DNA from: Actinomycetota bacterium
GTDB taxonomy: Bacteria > Actinomycetota > Thermoleophilia > Miltoncostaeales > Miltoncostaeaceae
NCBI GenBank assembly: GCA_963169235.1
Contig: CAUJCX010000037.1
Coordinates: 1 to 33,624 of the forward strand
Direction of reading: 5' to 3'
DNA length: 33,624 nt
The position numbers and the translations under genes are program-made. The stretch's first letter is position 1; every line of letters begins with the position of its first letter. Below are positions 23,246 through 29,401 of the stretch, in pieces. A model generated the notes under the pieces. The model was given only the letters and a program-made list of their open reading frames with translations. It was not told where the DNA came from and searched no databases.

Positions 23246-24178
23246 GTGTCGCGGCGGGCACGCGTGATCAAGGCGGGCGGCGTGGTGGTGGCCGCGGCGG
23301 CCGTCGGAGTCGCCATCTACAACGGCACCACCGGCGAGCGCCCGCCGCCGCAGGCGCTCGTGCCGGCCGCCACCGTGATGGCCGACGCCGGCCCGTCCGG
23401 CGTGGTGATCGTGCGCGACGGCGCGGTGATCCGCGTCGACGAGCAGTCGCCCCCCGGGCGACTGGTGATCCCGGCCCCGCGCCGGGCTCCCTGGCCCGAC
23501 GGCCTGGCGGTGGGGCGGTTCCGCGTGTGGGTGTCGGCCCAGGGCCTGGTGCGGGGCTACGCCCGCGGCGGGCGCAGCGTCCGGGCGGTGCGGGTGACGG
23601 GCAGCGAGGCCCTGCTGCTGGCCGAGGGCAATCGCCTGTTGTGGGCCGCGACGCCGTACTCGGACGTGGCCCGCTACGGCCGCCTGACGCAGAGGCCCAT
23701 GGTGTTCCGCGGAGTGCGGGTGCCCGGCGCGGTGCGCGACATCGAGGCGCGGGGCGAGGACGCGTGGGTGATGCTGGCCGCGCCCGGGCGGCGCACGGTG
23801 GTGGCGCGGGTCACGGCCGGCGGGGGCGTGCTGGTGGTGGCCGACCTGCCGGGGCGGTCCACCGGCATCGCCGCGGGCACCCGCACGCTGTGGCTGCTGA
23901 ACGACGCCGGGCTGTACCGCATCGACATGGACACGCTGCGGATGGCGGGGCCGCTGCCCGTGCAGCCCGGCTCCGACGAGCTCACGGCGGGGCCCGGTCG
24001 CGTGGTCACGGTGGACTCGCAGACCGGCATCGCGCTCGACCGCACGCTGGGCGGCCGGGTGTTCACGTACAACGTCGGCCGCCAGGCCCGCGCCATCGCG
24101 GGCGCCCGCCGCGGCTTCTGGGTGACCACCGGCGACCAGGCCACGCCCCGATTCGTGGAGTACCACTCCACCAGTTGA
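23246..24178 (+). CDS. Membrane-anchored beta-rich protein, propeller-like
   Basis: 310 aa from the GTG at 23246, nine bases after aspS. Residues 8-25 (VIKAGGVVVAAAAVGVAIY) form a single membrane anchor, leaving about 280 residues outside. The rest is alternating beta strands with recurrent phrases such as VWVSAQGLVRGYA, LLWAATPYSD, AWVMLAAPGRR, LWLLNDAGLYRID and GFWVTTGD, spaced about 45-50 residues apart, which suggests a beta-propeller. No catalytic motif is visible. It belongs to the ftcD-hisS-aspS run by spacing but has no evident link to translation. Confidence 0.7.
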   Translation: MSRRARVIKAGGVVVAAAAVGVAIYNGTTGERPPPQALVPAATVMADAGPSGVVIVRDGAVIRVDEQSPPGRLVIPAPRRAPWPDGLAVGRFRVWVSAQGLVRGYARGGRSVRAVRVTGSEALLLAEGNRLLWAATPYSDVARYGRLTQRPMVFRGVRVPGAVRDIEARGEDAWVMLAAPGRRTVVARVTAGGGVLVVADLPGRSTGIAAGTRTLWLLNDAGLYRIDMDTLRMAGPLPVQPGSDELTAGPGRVVTVDSQTGIALDRTLGGRVFTYNVGRQARAIAGARRGFWVTTGDQATPRFVEYHSTS

Positions 24179-24202
24179 TGCGTGTCAGCGTGTCACACCG
24201 CG

Positions 24203-24215
24203 CCCCGGGACGGGG
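24203..24215 (+). terminator. Short hairpin ending the aspS operon
   Basis: CCCCG and CGGGG pair around GGA, 25 bases after the stop at 24178. No T-run; a weak candidate. Confidence 0.25.
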
Positions 24216-24235
24216 TCGGGAGGCGCCGCCGCGGC

Positions 24236-24241
24236 TATGTT
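24236..24241 (+). promoter_or_regulatory. -10 box of the phosphoketolase operon
   Basis: TATGTT fits TANNNT and lies 60 bases before the ATG at 24302, giving a 5' leader of about 54 bases. No good -35 is visible. Confidence 0.3.
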
Positions 24242-24301
24242 CGGCGCACGGTCGGCCCATACGCCGCGCCCGGACCACGTCGCCCTCTCCAAGGAGGTGC
24301 C

Positions 24302-26695
24302 ATGCGCGCCCGTGAATTCCCGTACTCGGCCGAAGACCGCGCCGCCGATCTGGCGTGGTGGGACGCCTGCAACTACCTCACCGTGGGCCAGATCTACCTG
24401 CAGGACAACGCCCTCCTGCGGCGCCCGCTGGCGCCCGAGCACATCAAGCCGCGCCTGTTGGGTCACTGGGGCACCAGCCCCGGCCTGGCGATGATCTACG
24501 CGGTGCTCAACCGGGTCATCCGCGAGACATCGTCGCCGTGGCTCTACATCACCGGCCCCGGGCACGGCGGTCCGGCCCTGGTCGCCGCCGGCTACCTGGA
24601 CGGCGGCTACACCGAGGCGTACCCCGAGATCACGCGCGACGAGGCGGGCATGCGCGAGATGTTCCGGCGGTTCTCGTCGCCCGGCGGCATGCCCAGCCAC
24701 GTCAGCGTGCAGACGCCCGGCAGCATCCACGAGGGCGGGGAGCTGGGGTACGCGCTGGTGCACGCGGGGGGAGCGGCCATGGACAACCCGGCGCTCAACG
24801 TGGCCTGCGTCATCGGCGACGGCGAGGCCGAGACCGGGCCGCTGGCCGCGTCGTGGCGCCTGCCGAGCTTCCTCAACCCGTTGCGCGACGGCGCGGTGCT
24901 GCCGATCCTGCACCTCAACGGCTACAAGATCGCCGGGCCCACGGTGCTGGGGCGCACGTCCGACGACGACGTGGTGGCGTACCTCGCGTCGCAGGGCTGG
25001 GACCCCATCGTGGTGGCCGGCGACGACCCCGACACCGTGATCACCGACCTGTACCGGGCTGTGCGCACGGCCGACGCCCAGGTGCGCGAGCTGCGCGACG
25101 ACGTGGCGGCGGGCAGGGTGCCGCTGCAGCAGCGTCACGCCTGGCCCGCCATCGTGATGCGCACCCCCAAGGGCTGGACCGGACCCCATGAGGTGGACGG
25201 CGTACAGGTGGAGGGCACGTCCCGCTCCCACCAGGTGCCGCTGGCCGGCGTGAAGGACGATCCGGCCCACCTGGCGCTGCTGGACGAGTGGCTGCGCTCG
25301 TACCGTCCCGACGCGCTGTTCGATGCCGGCGGCGGGCTGGTGGAGGCGCTGCGCGCGCTGGCACCTGACGGTGACCTGCGCATGTCGGCCACGCCGTACT
25401 CCAACGGCGGGCGCCTCAGCACGCCGTTGCCCCTGCCGGCGCTCGACCCGTTCGAGGTGGCCGTCGACACCGCCGCCCGCGGCACCGGCGAGCACGGCAA
25501 CACCGAGCCGTTCGGCCGCCTGATGCGCGACGTGTACGCGGCCGACCAGGCCACGGGTCGCCCCGGCACGTTCCGCCTGTTCTGCCCCGACGAGACCGCC
25601 AGCAACCGCCTGCAGGCCGTGTTCGAGGTGTCCGACCGCTGCCTCATGGGGCCCCTGGAGCCCACCGACGAGGCGATCAGCGCCGACGGGCGCGTGATGG
25701 AGGTGCTGTCGGAGCACCTGTGTCAGGGCTGGCTGGAGGGCTACGCGCTGACCGGGCGCCACGGCGTGTTCGCCACGTACGAGGCGTTCGCGATGGTGTC
25801 GGTGTCGATGGCCGTGCAGCACGTGAAGTGGTTGCAGCACGCCCACGACATCGCGTGGCGGGCCCCGGTGCCGTCGCTGAACGTGCTGGTGACGTCGACG
25901 TGCTGGCGCAACGACCACAACGGGTTCTCGCACCAGGGCCCCGGCATGATCGATGCGCTCATCCCCCTCAGCCCCGAGGTGGTGCGGGTGTGGCTGCCTC
26001 CGGACGCCAACACCACGCTGTCGATCGCCGACCACTGCCTGCGCAGCAGCGACCACGTCAACCTGATCGTGGTCGACAAGCAGAAGCACCTTCAGTACCT
26101 GACGCTGGAGGAGGCCCACGCCCACTGCGCCGCGGGCGCGTCGGTGTGGGATTGGGCCGGCAACGAGCAGGGCGACCCCGACATCGTGCTGGCCTGCGCC
26201 GGCGACGTCGCCACCCAGGAGACGCTGGCGGCCGCGCGCCTGCTGGCCGAGTTCACGCCCGACCTGTCGGTGCGCGTGGTGAACGTGGTCGACCTGATGG
26301 CGCTGATCCCCGAGAACGACCACCCGCACGGCTTCAACGACAGCCGGTTCGACGCGCTGTTCACGCCCGACACGCACGTGATCTTCGCGTTCCACGGCTA
26401 CCCGCGGGCGGTGCACCAGCTGGTGCACGGACGCTCCGCGCCCGGGCGCTTCCACGTGCGCGGGTTCAGCGAGCAGGGGAGCACCACCACGCCGTTCGAC
26501 ATGCTGGTGCTCAACCGCATGAGCCGGTTCCACCTGGCCCTGGAGGCCCTGCGCAGGGCGGCGCGGCGCGTGAACGGCTGGGACCGCCTGCGCGAGCACT
26601 GCAACGACCGCCTGGAGGCCCACCGCGCGTACGTCACGACGCACCTGGCCGACATGCCGGAGGTGACGGACGCGCCCGTGGTGGTGGGCTCGTGA
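24302..26695 (+). CDS. xfp: Xylulose-5-phosphate/fructose-6-phosphate phosphoketolase
   Basis: 797 aa, the family length. The ATG at 24302 follows a near-perfect ribosome site AAGGAGGT; the open frame upstream to 24182 is not coding in character. Thiamine-diphosphate enzyme motifs are present: LLGHWGTSPG and GPGHGGPA with active-site histidines, GGMPSHVS, EGGELGYAL, GDGEAETGPLAASW (diphosphate/Mg site), PDETASNRLQAVFEVSDR with the conserved glutamate, and NGFSHQGPG. It splits X5P or F6P with phosphate into acetyl phosphate plus G3P or E4P. The downstream acetate kinase overlaps by 4 bases, so acetyl phosphate is turned into acetate with ATP gain. One deviation is SWR where most homologs have SWH. 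Confidence 0.96.
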   Translation: MRAREFPYSAEDRAADLAWWDACNYLTVGQIYLQDNALLRRPLAPEHIKPRLLGHWGTSPGLAMIYAVLNRVIRETSSPWLYITGPGHGGPALVAAGYLDGGYTEAYPEITRDEAGMREMFRRFSSPGGMPSHVSVQTPGSIHEGGELGYALVHAGGAAMDNPALNVACVIGDGEAETGPLAASWRLPSFLNPLRDGAVLPILHLNGYKIAGPTVLGRTSDDDVVAYLASQGWDPIVVAGDDPDTVITDLYRAVRTADAQVRELRDDVAAGRVPLQQRHAWPAIVMRTPKGWTGPHEVDGVQVEGTSRSHQVPLAGVKDDPAHLALLDEWLRSYRPDALFDAGGGLVEALRALAPDGDLRMSATPYSNGGRLSTPLPLPALDPFEVAVDTAARGTGEHGNTEPFGRLMRDVYAADQATGRPGTFRLFCPDETASNRLQAVFEVSDRCLMGPLEPTDEAISADGRVMEVLSEHLCQGWLEGYALTGRHGVFATYEAFAMVSVSMAVQHVKWLQHAHDIAWRAPVPSLNVLVTSTCWRNDHNGFSHQGPGMIDALIPLSPEVVRVWLPPDANTTLSIADHCLRSSDHVNLIVVDKQKHLQYLTLEEAHAHCAAGASVWDWAGNEQGDPDIVLACAGDVATQETLAAARLLAEFTPDLSVRVVNVVDLMALIPENDHPHGFNDSRFDALFTPDTHVIFAFHGYPRAVHQLVHGRSAPGRFHVRGFSEQGSTTTPFDMLVLNRMSRFHLALEALRRAARRVNGWDRLREHCNDRLEAHRAYVTTHLADMPEVTDAPVVVGS

Positions 26696-27939
26696 GCGTG
26701 CTGGTGGTCAACGCGGGCTCGTCGTCGCTGAAGTACGCGCTGGTCGCGCCGGACGGTCAGACGGAGGCGTCCGGCGTCGTCGACCGGGTCGGACAGGACG
26801 CGGGCGAGGCGCGGCACTCGGTGGAGGGGGAGGACTTCTCGCACCCGGCCGCCGTCGCCGACCACGACGCGGCGTTCGACGAGATGCTGCGGGCGTTCGA
26901 CCGGCACGGCCCCAGCCTCGACGCGGTCGAGCTGGACGCCGTGGGCCACCGGGTGGCGCACGGGGCCGACCGCTTCACGGGGCCGGTGCTGGTGGACGAC
27001 GCGGTGCTCGACGCGATCGCCGATCTCATCCCCCTGGCCCCCTTGCACAACCCCGCCAACCTGGCGTGCCTGCAGGCGTCCCGGCGGGCGTTCGGGCACG
27101 TGCCGCAGGTGGCGGCGTTCGACACGGCGTTCCACCACACACTGCCCGACCACGCCGCCACGTACGCCGTGCCCGCCCAGTGGCGCGACGAACTGGGCGT
27201 GCGGCGCTACGGCTTCCACGGCATCAGCCACCAGGACGCCGCCCGCCGCGCATGGGACCTCATGGGGCGCCCCCCGCGCAGCGCCATCGTGGTGTTGCAC
27301 CTGGGCAACGGCGCCAGCGCGTGCGCGGTGCGCGACGGGCACAGCGTGGACACCAGCATGGGCATGACGCCCCTGGAGGGCCTGGTGATGGGCACGCGCC
27401 CCGGCGACCTCGACCCCGGCGTGCTCGCGCACGTGTGCCGCGCCGCGGGCCTCACGTACGCGGAGGTCGACGACGCGCTGGTGCACGACAGCGGGCTGCG
27501 GGCGCTGGCCGGCGTGTCGGACTTCCGCGAGCTGTCGCGCCGGGCGGACGCCGGCGACGTCGCCGCCGTGCTGGCGCGCGACGTCTTCGAGTACCGCGTG
27601 GCGAAGTACGCGGGGGCGTACGCCGCGGGGCTGGGCGCCCTCGACGCCGTGGTGTTCACGGGCGCCATCGGCGCGCGCGCCGACGAGGTGCGTCGCCGGG
27701 TGTGCGAGCGCCTGGAGGTGATGGGCGTGCGCCTCGACCCCGGGGCCAACCGCGATCCGGCGGCCCGCGCCGGGAGGGTGTCGGTGGCCACCAGCCCCGT
27801 CGCGGTCTTCGCCCTGGAGGCCCAGGAGGAACAGGCGATCGCCGCGATGTGCCGCGACGTTCTGGGCCTCACCGTGCCGGACGTCCCCCGCGCCGACCTG
27901 GGGAGCCCCGCGGCGTCGTCCGCGGGCGCGGGCGCCTAG
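26692..27939 (+). CDS. ackA: Acetate kinase
   Basis: 415 aa from the GTG at 26692, overlapping the phosphoketolase stop (GTGA). Family motifs: VLVVNAGSSSLKYAL at the N-terminus, GHRVAHG with the substrate arginine, AAFDTAFHHTLP with the catalytic aspartate, RRYGFHGISH, VVLHLGNGASACAV, MGTRPGDLDPG with the second arginine, and VVFTGAIGARADEVR, where most homologs have GGIGENA. It converts acetyl phosphate and ADP to acetate and ATP. The first ATGs lie deep in the protein, so the GTG is needed to include the phosphate-binding loop. The C-terminus has a short alanine/serine extension. Confidence 0.96.
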   Translation: MSVLVVNAGSSSLKYALVAPDGQTEASGVVDRVGQDAGEARHSVEGEDFSHPAAVADHDAAFDEMLRAFDRHGPSLDAVELDAVGHRVAHGADRFTGPVLVDDAVLDAIADLIPLAPLHNPANLACLQASRRAFGHVPQVAAFDTAFHHTLPDHAATYAVPAQWRDELGVRRYGFHGISHQDAARRAWDLMGRPPRSAIVVLHLGNGASACAVRDGHSVDTSMGMTPLEGLVMGTRPGDLDPGVLAHVCRAAGLTYAEVDDALVHDSGLRALAGVSDFRELSRRADAGDVAAVLARDVFEYRVAKYAGAYAAGLGALDAVVFTGAIGARADEVRRRVCERLEVMGVRLDPGANRDPAARAGRVSVATSPVAVFALEAQEEQAIAAMCRDVLGLTVPDVPRADLGSPAASSAGAGA

Positions 27940-27942
27940 TCC

Positions 27943-28233
27943 CTAGTCGCGCCCGAAAAGGCGGGTGGACTCGCGCTGCAGGTCGCGTGAGAGCGTGAGC
28001 GTGGCCGCCTGTCCCACCGCGGCGGGCCAGCGCACAGTGAGCTTCCCGGCGTCCTCCAGGTCGCCCAGCGCGGCCAGCAGGGTCATGGTGCCCTGCCGCC
28101 CGTCGTCGAGACCCAGCTGGTCGAGGTCGGACGCGAGGTCGAGCGCCACCGCGCCGTCGTCGGGGCGGCCGTCGTCGAGCCACCGCAGTACCAACAGCAT
28201 CTCCACGCGCGCCGCGAGCCCGTCATCCGCCAT
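27943..28233 (-). CDS. Small hypothetical protein, possible winged helix
   Basis: 96 aa, ATG start, stop only 3 bases from the convergent ackA stop. Predicted helices ARVEMLLVLRWLDDG and ALDLASDLDQLGL are followed by LLAALGDLEDAGKLTVRWP and a short strand, an order compatible with a winged-helix fold. Third positions are GC-rich as in neighbouring genes. No family recognised. The -10-like TAACGT 7 bases before the ATG suggests a leaderless message. Confidence 0.6.
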   Translation of the reverse strand: MADDGLAARVEMLLVLRWLDDGRPDDGAVALDLASDLDQLGLDDGRQGTMTLLAALGDLEDAGKLTVRWPAAVGQAATLTLSRDLQRESTRLFGRD

Positions 28234-28240
28234 GCGGACA

Positions 28241-28263
28241 ACGTTACGGCACGGCGCGCCGTG
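28241..28263 (-). promoter_or_regulatory. Leaderless promoter with adjoining palindrome
   Basis: On the minus strand, -10 TAACGT (28241-28246) ends 7 bases before the ATG at 28233. A perfect 14-base palindrome CACGGCGCGCCGTG (28250-28263) lies directly upstream, within what would be the spacer, and could be an operator. It also sits 3 bases after the stop of the next minus-strand gene, so it could instead be part of that gene's end. Confidence 0.35.
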
Positions 28264-28266
28264 GAA

Positions 28267-28491
28267 TCAGACGCGCGGCGCGACCAGCTCGAGCATCAGC
28301 ATCGGGCCGATGGACGTCTCGAGCTCGATGACGACGTGGCGGTCGGTCCAGCCGAGGCTCGTGACCAGCGCGGTCTCGACGTAGCCGGACAGGCTGTGGA
28401 CGCAGCGCTCGATCGCGGCGAGCGTGGTGTCGTCGAGGTCATCGAGGGCCGGGCTGAGGGTGAATGCGGGAAGGGGAGAGGGGACGATCAT
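28267..28491 (-). CDS. Small hypothetical protein
   Basis: 74 aa from the ATG at 28491 (MIVPSPLPAFTLSPAL), chosen because AGGAG stands 9 bases ahead; an in-frame ATG at 28530 lacks such a site. The sequence is mixed alpha/beta, acidic (DDLDDTTLAAIERC) with hydrophobic strands near the end (HVVIELETSIGPMLMLELV). No membrane segment or known motif. It is on the minus strand with the preceding small gene downstream of it. Confidence 0.5.
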   Translation of the reverse strand: MIVPSPLPAFTLSPALDDLDDTTLAAIERCVHSLSGYVETALVTSLGWTDRHVVIELETSIGPMLMLELVAPRV

Positions 28492-28646
28492 GTCGGTGGG
28501 CTCCTGCCATCCGTGGCGGTGACGTGACACTCCTCGTGTCGGTGACGCGGCCCCGAGGCGCGACGGCTGCTAGAGCCACTGCCCACGTGGCCGTAGAGGC
28601 GCTGCCCACGCCGCCTGCGCCCCACCGTTCATGGACCCGCGCGTGT
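28492..28646. other. Divergent intergenic segment with direct repeat
   Basis: Together with 28647-28824 this forms a 333-base stretch without a gene. GGTGACG occurs twice as a direct repeat (28518-28524 and 28541-28547) flanking a GACAC-TCCTC-GTGTC hairpin (28526-28540). The hairpin and repeats lie just upstream of the minus-strand gene at 28491 and could bind a regulator. No reading frame here has coding character. Confidence 0.3.
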
Positions 28647-28675
28647 TTGCCGACAAACGGATGAGTGACTACCCT
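28647..28675 (+). promoter_or_regulatory. Promoter of the thioredoxin-like lipoprotein
   Basis: -35 TTGCCG (28647-28652) and -10 TACCCT (28670-28675) are exactly 17 bases apart. The predicted start, near 28682, leaves a leader of about 143 bases. GGAGG at 28676-28680 would be upstream of the transcript start, which argues against the GTG at 28690 as the start codon. Confidence 0.5.
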
Positions 28676-28681
28676 GGAGGT

Positions 28682-28824
28682 GCCCGACCGTGTTCGCCAC
28701 CGGCACGACGCCTGAGCCAACACGTACACAACGGGAAGTGGTGTCAGGACGGCTCTCAACCGAGTCCCGCCCGCCCGCATCCCACCTGCTTCGGCAGGTT
28801 CAGAGCTCCGACCGGAGCGGCACG
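28682..28824 (+). ncRNA. Structured 5' leader with a sequestered ribosome site
   Basis: The leader contains ACCTGC-TTCG-GCAGGT (28784-28799), a six-pair stem with a stable UUCG loop. Five bases later comes GCTCC-GACC-GGAGC (28805-28818). The second hairpin buries GGAG, which is 7 bases before the GTG at 28825. Upstream, GGAC(GG)CTC can pair with GAGTCC (28747-28766). Third-position GC across this stretch is about 70%, well below that of real genes here, so it is not coding. This arrangement is that of a translational switch; no known riboswitch class fits. Confidence 0.4.
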
Positions 28825-29349
28825 GTGGGGTTTCCTCCTGGGCGTCGCACGCGTGCGGCGCTGGCCGTCGCCACGGCCGGCCTGGCGCTGGCGCTGGCCG
28901 CATGCGGCGGTGACGGCGACGCGGCGGGCGTGGATCCCGCGGCCAGCCCGGACGTGCCCGCGATCGCGGCTGCTCCCGTGGCGCCCGCGCCCTCTGGACC
29001 GCTGACGCAGGGCGACGTCGTCACCCCCGGCAAGAAGACCCCCGCCGGCGTGAAGGCGGCGCTCGGCAAGCGCCCCGTGGTGCTGGCGTTCGTCTACGGC
29101 CGCTCGCGCGACGAGCAGGCCGTGCGCGCGGCCGTGGGCAAGGTGCGCGCGAGCTCCACCGGCACGGGCGTCGCGTTCTTCGTATACGACGTCTCGAAGC
29201 GCGGCGGGTTCGGCGACCTCACTACCCGCGTCGCGGTCACCGAGACCCCGGCCGTGGTCGTGATCGGCGCCGACGGTCGCGTGGCCAACCTGTGGACCGG
29301 CCTGGTGGACGCCGAGATGCTGACCCAGTCGGTGGCGGCCGCGAAGTAG
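28825..29349 (+). CDS. Thioredoxin-fold lipoprotein without the CxxC site
   Basis: 174 aa from the GTG at 28825, which has GGAG at 7 bases and starts a normal lipoprotein signal (MGFPPGRRTRAALAV... lipobox LALAAC). An upstream GTG at 28690 would add 45 residues of poor coding quality. After a proline/alanine linker, VKAALGKRPVVLAFVYGRSRDEQAVRAAVGKVR, TGVAFFVYDVSK and VTETPAVVVIGADGRVANLWTG follow the thioredoxin strand order, including the cis-proline (ETPAVVV). Where thioredoxins have WCxxC, this protein has YGRSRDE, so it cannot do dithiol chemistry; it may bind a partner or substrate outside the membrane. Confidence 0.75.
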   Translation: MGFPPGRRTRAALAVATAGLALALAACGGDGDAAGVDPAASPDVPAIAAAPVAPAPSGPLTQGDVVTPGKKTPAGVKAALGKRPVVLAFVYGRSRDEQAVRAAVGKVRASSTGTGVAFFVYDVSKRGGFGDLTTRVAVTETPAVVVIGADGRVANLWTGLVDAEMLTQSVAAAK

Positions 29350-29358
29350 CCGCCCGAC

Positions 29359-29387
29359 GCACCGGTGCCCGTCGCGGGCGCCGGTGC
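29359..29387 (+). terminator. Hairpin terminator before mnmA
   Basis: Arms GCACCGGTGCCC and GGGCGCCGGTGC pair across a GTCGC loop with one G-T wobble, starting 9 bases after the lipoprotein stop. It is strong but without a T-run. Confidence 0.65.
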
Positions 29388-29389
29388 CA

Positions 29390-29395
29390 TAACCT
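29390..29395 (+). promoter_or_regulatory. -10 box of mnmA (leaderless)
   Basis: TAACCT ends 6 bases before the GTG at 29402, so the message would begin at the start codon. There is no Shine-Dalgarno site. The -35 position falls inside the terminator stem. Confidence 0.4.
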
Positions 29396-29401
29396 GGGCG
29401 G

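Noticed and set aside
21044-24166. Very long antisense frame (over 1000 codons) on the minus strand across aspS
   Set aside because: It is a by-product of high third-position GC in hisS/aspS and the following gene. Its translation is low in complexity, rich in H, R, G and A, with no domain, while the plus strand carries complete enzymes.
24182-24301. N-terminal extension of phosphoketolase
   Set aside because: Those codons include the predicted -10 box and lie before a perfect AAGGAGGT ribosome site; the family starts at the ATG at 24302.
24185-26644. Antisense frame of about 819 codons across the phosphoketolase
   Set aside because: Same cause; the plus strand has all phosphoketolase motifs and a strong ribosome site.
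28720-28770. Cobalamin-type riboswitch core (GGGAA...GGTG...A...CC...CCCGCC)
   Set aside because: Several core words occur in order, but the P5 stem does not form and no B12 box is present. The likeness is kept only as a note on the leader RNA.
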